Of a stretch of DNA of 50,187 nt, positions 34,633-41,712 are shown in pieces. Below the pieces are notes generated by a model. The model was given only the letters and a program-made list of their open reading frames with translations, did not search any database and was not told the origin of the DNA. Source of the stretch: JBEKYD01 sp049509915 (lineage in GTDB: Bacteria; Acidobacteriota; Terriglobia; Bryobacterales; Bryobacteraceae). The DNA lies in assembly GCA_049509915.1 (NCBI GenBank), contig JBEKZL010000015.1, positions 1 to 50,187 of the forward strand, given 5' to 3'. The position numbers and the translations under genes were made by a program. Position 1 is the stretch's first letter. Every line of letters begins with the position of its first letter.

Positions 34633-34642
34633 GAGGCTGGCG

Positions 34643-35749
34643 ATGGCGAATCTTTACAGAGTGGGTTTGGCCCTGCTGGCGGCGTGGAGTGCGTTCGCCG
34701 CCGACGCCATTCAGGGCAACGCCGAGAGGGGCGCGAAGCTTTTCCAAAACGAGCAGTGCGTCCGGTGCCACAGCGTCAACGGCAAGGGCGGCACGGCGGC
34801 GCCGGACCTGGCGCGCCGCATGGACCGCGATTACACGCCCGCCGTGATGGCCAGCCTGATGTGGAACCACGCGCCGGAAATGTGGTCCGGCATGAAGGCC
34901 GAGGGCATCGTCCGGCCGTCGCTCAGCGCCGAATCGGCCGCCGATCTGTTCGCGTATTTCGTAGCGGGACGCTATTTTGAAAAGCCAGGGGACGCCGGAC
35001 GCGGCAAGTTGGCTTTCCACGACAAGCACTGCGACTCCTGCCACGGCATCGATGCCGCCATGGCCGGTGGCGCTCCCCCGGTTTCGCGGTGGGAATCGCT
35101 GGCGGACCCGATTGTACTGGCGCAACAGATGTGGAACCACGGCGGAAAGATGCGGGCGGCGTATCTGGCGGCATCGCTCAAATGGACCGAACTGGCCCCC
35201 CAGGAGCTCACCGACATTCTGGTGTACCTGCAAAATCTGCCGCAGACTCGCCATCAGGCGGAAAGCTTCGAATTCGATATTTCCGACAGCGGCGCCGCGC
35301 TGTTCGCCTCCAAGGGTTGCACCGAATGCCACCAGGGCAAAATGGCGCTGGAGAACCGGCTCCGCAATCAGACCCTCACCGAGATCGCGGTGGATATGTG
35401 GAACCACCAGCCGTCCATGAAACAGCCGTCGCCGGTTTTCACTCGCCCGGAGATGCGCGAAATCATCGGCTACCTTTGGGCCAGGCAGTATTTCCGCGGC
35501 GAAGGCAATCCCGGGCGGGGCAAGAAGGTATTTGCGGATAAACACTGCGCCGCGTGCCACGAGCAGCCCTCCAGCGGCGCTCCCGCCCTGGGCGGCGCCA
35601 AAGGCCAGTATTCCGATATCAGCATGATGGGCGCGTTGTGGCAGCACGGCCCGCGCATGCTCGAGCTGATGGGCGAGCGCAAACTGCCGTGGCCGCGTTT
35701 CGATGCCCAGCAGATGTCGGATCTGATCGCCTATCTGAACTCGCGCTGA
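34643..35749 (+). CDS. Tetraheme c-type cytochrome with four CxxCH/WxH units
   Basis: A 368-residue exported cytochrome (signal peptide LYRVGLALLAAWSAFA). It has four CxxCH sites: CVRCHS, CDSCHG, CTECHQ and CAACHE, near residues 34, 132, 229 and 303. After each site comes a WNH-type block: LMWNHAPEMW, QMWNHGGKMR, DMWNHQPSMK and LWQHGPRML, with Met four residues after His as a likely axial ligand. So the protein is a fourfold repeat of a class I-like haem module. It follows the barrel gene by 10 bp and ends the cluster. It may carry electrons between the inner-membrane chain and the DmsE-like protein (inference). I do not recognise a named family. Confidence 0.85.
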   Translation: MANLYRVGLALLAAWSAFAADAIQGNAERGAKLFQNEQCVRCHSVNGKGGTAAPDLARRMDRDYTPAVMASLMWNHAPEMWSGMKAEGIVRPSLSAESAADLFAYFVAGRYFEKPGDAGRGKLAFHDKHCDSCHGIDAAMAGGAPPVSRWESLADPIVLAQQMWNHGGKMRAAYLAASLKWTELAPQELTDILVYLQNLPQTRHQAESFEFDISDSGAALFASKGCTECHQGKMALENRLRNQTLTEIAVDMWNHQPSMKQPSPVFTRPEMREIIGYLWARQYFRGEGNPGRGKKVFADKHCAACHEQPSSGAPALGGAKGQYSDISMMGALWQHGPRMLELMGERKLPWPRFDAQQMSDLIAYLNSR

Positions 35750-35768
35750 ACGCCTTTGGCGCGGCGTT

Positions 35769-37403
35769 TTAATTCACCGCGATGATCACGCCGGGCTGGC
35801 TGGTCGCGCTTCCGATGGTTACCAACACGGGGACGGACGAACCGGGGGGTACGCCGCTCGGGACCGTGGCGTCGATTTGCGCCAGGCCGGCGATGGCGCC
35901 GGGCGCTCCGCCGCTGTAGACGACTTGGGCGGGAACCCCGCCGATGGTTACCGTGGGAGTGGCCGACAACCAGGGCAATGGGTCGGAAGGGGTAATGGAG
36001 GCGTCCGGGCTGGGCGGATTCGTCACACCACCGCCGGTCAGGAAGATCTGCACGGCGGAGCCGGGGGCGGCGGGACGGGCCACGCTGTTGATACTGTAGT
36101 CCTGGTTCAGGATCGCGCCGGGGCCGGAGCCGGAACCGTCCAGGGTGTAAATGCCGGGATTGGCGGCCTGCACGTTCAGGACGGTGGCGGCCGAGATTCC
36201 ACCCTGGTAGGCGACTGTCATACTGGTACTGGGTTTGCCGGCTACTTCGAACGGCACCGCGGCGTTGATCTGCGTGTTCGAGGCGTAGGTGAGCGCGGCG
36301 GCTTTTCCATCGAACAGCACCTGGGCGCCCCCCAAAATGGTGGCGACGGTGGTGCCGTTCGATGCCAGTTGCAACCCTACGCCAGTGAATGGTCCGAGAT
36401 TATTTCCGAAAATGGAAACGATTTCGCCCGGCGACACCGCGCCCGAGGTCCCCAGCGCCGACGCGAAACTGGCCGAGTGGTCGACGGCGGCAATCTGCGG
36501 GGTGGGCGGAGCGGCGGCCTGCTGGGTCACCGAAAAAGCCAGCGTCCCGATATAAAGAACGCCGGTTCGCGACGCGCCCGTGTTGGCGCTCACGGTATAA
36601 CTGAGCGGCCCCGGGCCATTGCCATAACTGGTCGATGAGATGCCGATCCAATTCACGTTGGTGTAAACGGCGCCCCACGAACAGCCAGCGCCGGTGGTTA
36701 CGATCAGATAGCCGGTGCCTCCGGCGGCGGAAAAGGAGGCGCTCGCCGGCGTGAACATCAGATTGCCCGCGGACCCGTCCTGATTAACGGTGAACTGCGG
36801 CACCGGGTATGGATACGCCGAACCGAGAGCGACCGGTGTGCTGGAGCCGGCTTCCACGGTGAGGGTTCCGGAACGGCTGGCAGCGCAGGGGTTCGCCGCG
36901 ACCGAATAGCCGATGGTTCCGTTTGAGGTGCCGCTCCCGCCGGAAGTCACGGTAATCCAATTGGCATTGCTCCACGAATTCCAGACGCAGTCGCTCTGCA
37001 CCGCGAAGGTGGAAGAGCCGGCGCCCACGCCGATTTCGTAAGCCGTCGAAGTCAAGTTGAGCAAGCACGGAGATGCCTGCTGGGTGACGGCGACGGTCGC
37101 CACCGTATTCGCCGCCGAATCGGCGATCTTAATCTTCGCGGTACGCGAGGCGGGGATCGTGTTAGCAGTTACGGCATAGACAATGGTGTAGCTGCCGGCG
37201 GATTGCCCGTTTGCCTGGCCGTTGAAGGTAAGCCAGGAAGAATCCGACGCGTAGGTCCAGCCACAGTAGATGCCGGAGGCCACCACGGAAATCTGTCCAA
37301 TGGCGGCCGTGTAGGAAATGGCAGCGGTCTGCAGCGGATTGACGATGTAGGTGCATTGCGCGCACAACGGCATCGCTGCCAGGAAAGCGAGGAACAGCTT
37401 CAT
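35769..37403 (-). CDS. BACON-repeat protein with Solibacter-type C-terminal domain
   Basis: A 544-residue secreted protein. A signal peptide (MKLFLAFLAAMPLCA) is followed by three BACON-like beta domains, each with a conserved Cys-Trp or Trp (YCGWTYASDSSWLTF, DCVWNSWSNANWITV, GCSWGAVYTNVNWIGI) and each ending in a VTQQ or VNQD strand. The last 250 residues (HSASFASALGTSGAVSPGEIVSIFGNNLGP ... AQIDATVPSGVPPG) are the domain found many times in Solibacter genomes (TIGR03437 type). BACON domains are thought to bind carbohydrate or mucin. It is convergent to the cytochrome cluster and is not part of it. It is the strongest taxonomic marker in the window. Confidence 0.88.
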   Translation of the reverse strand: MKLFLAFLAAMPLCAQCTYIVNPLQTAAISYTAAIGQISVVASGIYCGWTYASDSSWLTFNGQANGQSAGSYTIVYAVTANTIPASRTAKIKIADSAANTVATVAVTQQASPCLLNLTSTAYEIGVGAGSSTFAVQSDCVWNSWSNANWITVTSGGSGTSNGTIGYSVAANPCAASRSGTLTVEAGSSTPVALGSAYPYPVPQFTVNQDGSAGNLMFTPASASFSAAGGTGYLIVTTGAGCSWGAVYTNVNWIGISSTSYGNGPGPLSYTVSANTGASRTGVLYIGTLAFSVTQQAAAPPTPQIAAVDHSASFASALGTSGAVSPGEIVSIFGNNLGPFTGVGLQLASNGTTVATILGGAQVLFDGKAAALTYASNTQINAAVPFEVAGKPSTSMTVAYQGGISAATVLNVQAANPGIYTLDGSGSGPGAILNQDYSINSVARPAAPGSAVQIFLTGGGVTNPPSPDASITPSDPLPWLSATPTVTIGGVPAQVVYSGGAPGAIAGLAQIDATVPSGVPPGSSVPVLVTIGSATSQPGVIIAVN

Positions 37404-37425
37404 CAGTTGTTATGTTAGCCCGCTT

Positions 37426-37580
37426 TCAGGCGGGTGGGCCGGCGACGGCCCCTTCGCGCAGCAGGTCGGCACGGTCGGTTTGGGCGTCGCGGAGGCCGCT
37501 TCAAAGGCCGGCGAGGCGTGGCGCCAATAGGCGATGGTGTTGCGGTGGACGCCGGCCTCGTCGGCAGCACTTCGCCTGTG
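37426..37580 (-). pseudogene. Frameshifted helix-turn-helix gene remnant
   Basis: One frame reads SAADEAGVHRNTIAYWRHAS, the recognition helix of a phage-terminase-small-subunit-like or similar HTH protein. After AFEAA the sense moves to another frame, RDAQTDRADLLREGAVAGPPA, to a stop at 37428-37426. The start of the gene is missing. So this is a short, broken piece. It adds to the signs that 37.4-40.4 kb is accessory DNA. Confidence 0.5.
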
Positions 37581-37605
37581 AAGAGTTGGACTATCCCTGG
37601 GAAGG

Positions 37606-38256
37606 TCAGGGCTGGCGCACCTGAGCAGATTCCAAGAGCGTGGATAGGTCCTCCCGTATTCCCTTGTCTAATCCTTCATCTATCGGCAAATGACGTAGGA
37701 CCTGTCGAGCCCGGTCTGCGGCATATGCGGTGTCGGCAATTCGCCCTTCGCCTGCGGCAATGGCGGCGCGTGCTTTCCATTCCGAGCACTCGGCCCCCCC
37801 GTCTCCCTTAAAGGCTTCAGCAGCTTGAAAACGCTCCCGCGCTCGGGCCAGGTTTCCAACTGAGAAAGCTTCGAACCACGCGGCCTCATACCACCAGATC
37901 GCCTTTTCGACTCGGGAAATTTGGTCCTGCTGTAGCCACCATTCGATCAGGGCGGCTGCCTCGTGCAGTTGCCCTGTGTCAGCGTACCAGTTGTACTCTA
38001 GCCATTTGGCTTCGCGGCTAACAGCAGTCCCACCGAACGCGCGTTTGACCAACTCTGGGTTCCATTCCCTGGGTCGGAGTCCGGCTATGGAGCTTGCCTT
38101 AAGGAGCCATGCTGCGATCGACCTGTCGTCGTACTGATCTCGCTTGATGGCCGCCAGCCTCCAAAGCCCGTCCGAAACTCCGGTCCGCGTTCTGATGGGT
38201 ACCAAGTGAATGACGATGGACACCAAAAGGCCGAAGATTGCGGACAGCGCTGTCAT
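37606..38256 (-). CDS. Membrane protein, possible M50-peptidase C-terminal remnant
   Basis: About 216 residues from ATG 38256 (GTG 38259 is just before). It opens with a membrane helix (LSAIFGLLVSIVIHLVPI), followed by RTGVSDGLWRL and LRPREWNPELVK and then helical repeats with many Trp. The segment after the helix resembles the N-L-I/V-P ... SDG and R-P-R-E-W-D/N motifs that follow the catalytic part of some acidobacterial M50 metallopeptidases; the HExxH part is absent. So it may be a cut-down relative, or an independent helical-repeat protein. The frame runs on to 38472 over the antitoxin gene. No clear ribosome binding site decides the start. Confidence 0.5.
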   Translation of the reverse strand: MTALSAIFGLLVSIVIHLVPIRTRTGVSDGLWRLAAIKRDQYDDRSIAAWLLKASSIAGLRPREWNPELVKRAFGGTAVSREAKWLEYNWYADTGQLHEAAALIEWWLQQDQISRVEKAIWWYEAAWFEAFSVGNLARARERFQAAEAFKGDGGAECSEWKARAAIAAGEGRIADTAYAADRARQVLRHLPIDEGLDKGIREDLSTLLESAQVRQP

Positions 38257-38386
38257 CACAGCCAACAAGGTGAGGTTAACTGTTGGTGGGAGATCGTGCC
38301 AGCCCCGTCCTCCCTCCGCCTGTGATTGTGGACGAAAAACGGCGTTAGCTGACCCGACATGAGCAAGGGACCTCGACTCTAAGCTG

Positions 38387-38689
38387 TCACGCTCGCCTGG
38401 CCTCGCGGCGCAGACCTTCGTGGACGAGCATTTTGAGCAGGGTTTGGTAGCCGATGCCCTTGCGTGTTGCAAGTTCTCGGGCTTTCTCTACGTCGGGGCC
38501 GGGCAACCGCAATGCGATCTGAACGCTTGCGGCCCGGCTCAGTCGAGCGACGAGAAGCGACCCCTTGGCGACTCTCTTTTGAGGTTCCGCGGATTTCTGC
38601 TTCAAGAAGTCCCGTCCCTGGCGACTAGCCCACCAAGTGGACTCTTCGTCCTCGTTTGCAAACTTTGGCTGTTGGATCGTCTTTTTCAT
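38387..38689 (-). CDS. BrnA/CopG-like antitoxin
   Basis: A 100-residue basic protein with a disordered, charged N-terminal half and a ribbon-helix-helix C-terminus: VQIALRLPGPDVEKARELAT followed by KGIGYQTLLKMLVHEGLRRE. It starts 3 bp after the end of the BrnT-like toxin gene, the usual order for BrnT-BrnA pairs. It should neutralise the toxin and repress the shared promoter. Confidence 0.78.
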   Translation of the reverse strand: MKKTIQQPKFANEDEESTWWASRQGRDFLKQKSAEPQKRVAKGSLLVARLSRAASVQIALRLPGPDVEKARELATRKGIGYQTLLKMLVHEGLRREARRA

Positions 38690-38692
38690 GGT

Positions 38693-38995
38693 TCACTCAC
38701 CTCGAAGCCGCCGTGCAAAATAGTCCTTCTTCTGCCCGGCATCAAGCTTGTACGCAGTAACAACGCGGATTCGGCCATCACGTTCCGTCAAAACGACCGC
38801 AAGCAGTCGCCCTGTATCGCTCTCGCCGTAGTATACAAAGCGCGGTTCCCCTCCAACGTTCTGCTCGTAGATCAGAATGGGGCCGTTTGACAACGCGCAT
38901 TCCACGTCGTCGCGCTTGATCCGATGGGCACGAATCTTACGTAGGTTGTTTTCATCCCAATCGAACACCGCATCTCCATTGTATATGCAAAGCAT
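38693..38995 (-). CDS. BrnT-like toxin (RelE-fold ribonuclease)
   Basis: A 100-residue protein from ATG 38995. It has FDWDENNLRKIRAHRIKRDDVE, the conserved BrnT opening (F-x-W-D-x-x-K/N-x-x-x-N/K-x-x-x-H), then GGEPRFVYYGESDTGRLLAVV and a C-terminal VVTAYKLDAGQKKDYFARR. Family members cut mRNA in the absence of the antitoxin. The frame continues to 39097, but that stretch is in duplicated ftsZ-downstream DNA. It heads a two-gene operon with the BrnA-like gene. Confidence 0.8.
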   Translation of the reverse strand: MLCIYNGDAVFDWDENNLRKIRAHRIKRDDVECALSNGPILIYEQNVGGEPRFVYYGESDTGRLLAVVLTERDGRIRVVTAYKLDAGQKKDYFARRLRGE

Positions 38996-39004
38996 GACAC
39001 CATG

Positions 39005-39410
39005 GACGTTTGGGGCCCGTGAAACGGGCATGTCGGAAAGCAACTGGCCCACGCCAGATGTTCTCTCGATCTGTGGGGCCCCCCGATTCGTTCCCATTGA
39101 TGCCCCTGTGCCCGACTACAGCTCGGTCGGCGCGATGTGGGGCTTGGTCTTATGGGCGGCGCGGGCAGACCACGAAAAACGGTGGTCGGCCCCACGGAGT
39201 TGCACCAGCGGCAAGATCGCCGGCGTTGCGCTAATTCAGCAGGCGGCCCTGGCGCAGGTAGGCCGGTGTATCCAGGTCGTCCAGGTCGATGCCGGGTTCT
39301 TCCTCGGCCAGCGACGACGGTTCCGGGATGACGGGCTCGGGTTCGAAGAACGGCTCGGGCATCCGTACGGGCATGGGCAGCGGCTCCAGCCGGGGTGCGA
39401 CGATGACCGG
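39005..39410 (-). repeat. Duplicated 3' end of ftsZ plus downstream DNA
   Basis: This stretch matches 40160-40570. 39231-39410 repeats the last 60 codons of ftsZ with the frame and the stop kept, including EEPGIDLDDLDTPAYLRQ; the few amino acid changes are near its start. 39005-39230 repeats the DNA after ftsZ, including palindromic element B and CCCACGGAGTTGCACC. The VapBC-like pair lies between the two copies. The tail copy has no start codon of its own that would give an FtsZ-like product. Confidence 0.85.
39161..39192 (+). repeat. Palindromic element B, copy 2
   Basis: GGGCAGACCAC and GTGGTCGGCCC flank GAAAAACG; the stem has one mismatch compared with copy 3. It is part of the duplicated ftsZ-downstream DNA. 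Confidence 0.65.
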
Positions 39411-39476
39411 GAGGTTCTCTGTCTCACCCAAATGTCGAGCTTGGGAATCAGCGGTTGGCCCGCATCGCGCGTAGGT

Positions 39477-39881
39477 TCAGATGGGGATAATTGGGCATGC
39501 CGGATCCAAACGCGCGATATCGTGCGGATCGCCTGTGACGACGTGGTCTCCGCGCTCTCTGGCGATAATTACGACCGAGGCGTCAATTACGGCTGCGACG
39601 CCGGTGGCGCCGCACAATTCTCCGCAGGCGCGGGCGAGTTGCTCATCGAGAGGGACAATCTCGACTTCGTCGATGCGCAAAAACCGCGCCAATGCGACCT
39701 GAACACGGCCATCCCGCCATGCTTGTCCCACCACAGCCGAAGGCACTCGAAATTTGAGGCGGTGGGCCAAAGCCCGAGCGAACAAAGCGATCAGTCGCTT
39801 GTCGCCACGATCCAAGGCGATCAAAGCGCCGGCGTCAAGTGTTATCCCCGCTCGCGCCGCGGCAGCATGCGTTCTGCCCAT
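39477..39881 (-). CDS. PIN-domain toxin, VapC-like
   Basis: A 134-residue protein from ATG 39881, which has a perfect GGAGG seven bases upstream. GITLDAGALIALDRGDKR gives the first PIN acidic residue, and AAVIDASVVIIARERG plus VVTGDPHDIARLD give the later acidic residues of the metal site. PIN toxins are RNases. The gene overlaps the end of the antitoxin-like gene by 40 bp. It stands between the two copies of the ftsZ tail. Confidence 0.85.
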   Translation of the reverse strand: MGRTHAAAARAGITLDAGALIALDRGDKRLIALFARALAHRLKFRVPSAVVGQAWRDGRVQVALARFLRIDEVEIVPLDEQLARACGELCGATGVAAVIDASVVIIARERGDHVVTGDPHDIARLDPACPIIPI

Positions 39882-40081
39882 TTGATGTCCTCCGAGGCTG
39901 GCTCGCCATATTGTCCGATCAGATCGCTAAGAAGCGCTCGGAGGGAGTCACGCTTTTCGTGTTCCGCCAGAACGCTGGCAATATAGCCAGAAACCGAATC
40001 TGCTCTTCCCGCGCGCACTTCCCTGTGGACTCTGGCGAGTTGATCTTTCGGCAAGCTAATGGCGATCTTCGCCCTGGTCAT
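39842..40081 (-). CDS. VapB-like ribbon-helix-helix antitoxin
   Basis: A 79-residue protein from ATG 40081. The N-terminus MTRAKIAISLPKDQLARVHRE is a ribbon-helix-helix start, and the rest is helical and charged (EHEKRDSLRALLSDLIGQYG). It overlaps the PIN toxin gene, as common in vapBC operons. The frame runs to 40171, but the longer form adds no conserved residues. Confidence 0.75.
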   Translation of the reverse strand: MTRAKIAISLPKDQLARVHREVRAGRADSVSGYIASVLAEHEKRDSLRALLSDLIGQYGEPASEDIKWAERMLPRRERG

Positions 40082-40391
40082 ACCAATATCATACCATCGG
40101 TCAGCCGGGGGCGTGCGCGCGGTTCTCCAGATGGATCGTCCGGCGGCACGGAGATCCGGCTGTTTCGTCAACCCCAGGAAAACGGGGATATCGGAAAGCA
40201 GCTCGGCCCCGCGCCAGATGTTCTCGCGATCCGCGAGGCCCCCTCCGACTGGTTCCCGTTAGTGCCCCGCGAGCGCGACGCGATCTGAGGGTTCTTTCGG
40301 GGGCGGCGCGGGCAGACCACGAAAAACGATGGTCTGCCCCACGGAGTTGCACCGGCGCTACGCGAGAAGTCCGCCCTGGGAGGATTCTGCG
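40082..40391. other. ftsZ-VapBC intergenic region
   Basis: About 310 bp. From 40160 it is duplicated at 39005-39230 and it contains palindromic element B (40308-40341), which may be the ftsZ transcript end. No other gene is seen; the promoter of the VapBC-like pair should be in 40082-40160. Confidence 0.55.
40308..40341 (-). terminator. Palindromic element B, copy 3, after ftsZ
   Basis: A perfect 10-bp stem, GGGCAGACCA (40310-40319) with TGGTCTGCCC (40330-40339), with loop CGAAAAACGA. It lies about 50 bp after the ftsZ stop and could end the division-gene transcript, though no T run follows. The same stem and loop occur at 18131-18170 and 39161-39192, so it is a dispersed repeat. Confidence 0.6.
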
Positions 40392-41612
40392 CTAGTTCAG
40401 CAGCCGCCCCTGACGCAGGTAGGCCGGGGTATCCAGGTCGTCCAGGTCGATTCCGGGTTCCTCCTCGGCCAGCAGCGACGGTTCCGGCATGACGGGCTCG
40501 GGTTCGAAGATCGGCTCGGGCATCCGTACCGGCATGGGCAGCGGCTCCGGCTCGGGTGCGACAATGACCGGCGGCGCGGCGGCTTCCAGACGTCTGGGAC
40601 TGTCCACGACCACGGCGCCGGCCGGCTGAAACCCGGTGGCAATCACGGTCACCTTCACCTGGTCGGCCATCTTTTCGTCCAGGATGGCGCCAAAGGTGAT
40701 CTCCACGGCCTCGCAATGAGTAGCTTCGCGGACCAGGTTGCAAGCGTCGTCCACGTCCTGAAAGCTCATCTGCCGGGAGCCGGTAATGTTGATTAAAATG
40801 CCGCGCGAGCCGGCGATCTGGACGCCTTCGAGCAGAGGGCAACTGATGGCAGCGCGGGCCGCCTCCACGGCCGCGTTCTCGCCGCGGCCCGTGGCGGTGC
40901 CCATCATGGCGTAGCCCATGCCTGCCATAACCGAGCGGATGTCGGAGAAGTCGCGGTTGATGACGCCGGGCGTATTGATGATGTCGCTGATGCCCTGAAC
41001 GGCCTGGCGGAGCAGATCGTCAGCCACCTTGAAGGCCTCGAAAAAGCTGACGCCTTTGGGAATGAGCGCGCGCAACCGCTCGTTGGGGATGGCGATCACC
41101 GAGTCCAGGGCGGAGGCGAGTTGGGCCAATCCACCCTCGGCCAGGCGCATGCGCGCGGCGCCCTCGAATGCAAAAGGCTTGGTCACCACGGCCACGGTGA
41201 GGGCGCCCAGTTCCTTGGCCAGGTTGGCGACCACCGGCGCTGCCCCTGTTCCGGTGCCGTAGCCCAGGCCGGCGGTGACGAACACCATGTCGGCGCCCTG
41301 CAGCAGTTCCACGATCTGATCGGTGTTCTCGAGCGCTGCCTGGCGGCCGATGTCGGGTTTGGACCCGGCGCCCAGGCCGCGCGTGATTCTGGTTCCCAGC
41401 TGCACCTTGTTGGGCACGGGACAAGCGGCCAGCGCCTGGCGATCGGTATCCATGACGTGGAAATCCACGCCGCCCAAGCCCGCCGCCACCATTCGCGCCA
41501 CCGCGTTCGAACCTGCGCCGCCCACGCCAATCACCTTGATTTGCGTTCCGCAGCGCGCTTCTTCTTCGATTTCGTATTTCAAGCCGTCCAGGTCCGCGTC
41601 CATCAATGCCAT
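40392..41612 (-). CDS. ftsZ: Cell division GTPase FtsZ
   Basis: A 406-residue tubulin homologue that forms the Z ring. Clear features: IKVIGVGGAGSNAVARM (T1), the T4 loop GLGYGTGTGAAP, NRDFSDIRSVM (T7, completing the GTPase site), an acidic and Pro-rich linker (residues about 345-385) and the C-terminal peptide DLDDLDTPAYLRQ that binds FtsA. The T4 signature is normally GGGTGTG; here the second Gly is Tyr, a departure at a residue near the phosphates. ATG 41612 has GAGGTGATTT in front. It is the last gene of the cluster. Its last 60 codons are copied at 39231-39410. Confidence 0.96.
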   Translation of the reverse strand: MALMDADLDGLKYEIEEEARCGTQIKVIGVGGAGSNAVARMVAAGLGGVDFHVMDTDRQALAACPVPNKVQLGTRITRGLGAGSKPDIGRQAALENTDQIVELLQGADMVFVTAGLGYGTGTGAAPVVANLAKELGALTVAVVTKPFAFEGAARMRLAEGGLAQLASALDSVIAIPNERLRALIPKGVSFFEAFKVADDLLRQAVQGISDIINTPGVINRDFSDIRSVMAGMGYAMMGTATGRGENAAVEAARAAISCPLLEGVQIAGSRGILINITGSRQMSFQDVDDACNLVREATHCEAVEITFGAILDEKMADQVKVTVIATGFQPAGAVVVDSPRRLEAAAPPVIVAPEPEPLPMPVRMPEPIFEPEPVMPEPSLLAEEEPGIDLDDLDTPAYLRQGRLLN

Positions 41613-41712
41613 AAATCACCTCTTCAAAGAAACCGCTCCCTCACGGTCGCGGCTCGGTTATATCCGCCCCCGCCGGCAGGCGAAAGCTGCTGCCCCACAA
41701 GAAAAGAATCCG

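Noticed and set aside
39231..39431. Small gene coding an FtsZ-tail peptide
   Set aside because: It is a duplicated 3' fragment of ftsZ; the ATG arises from unrelated flanking DNA and there is no ribosome binding site.
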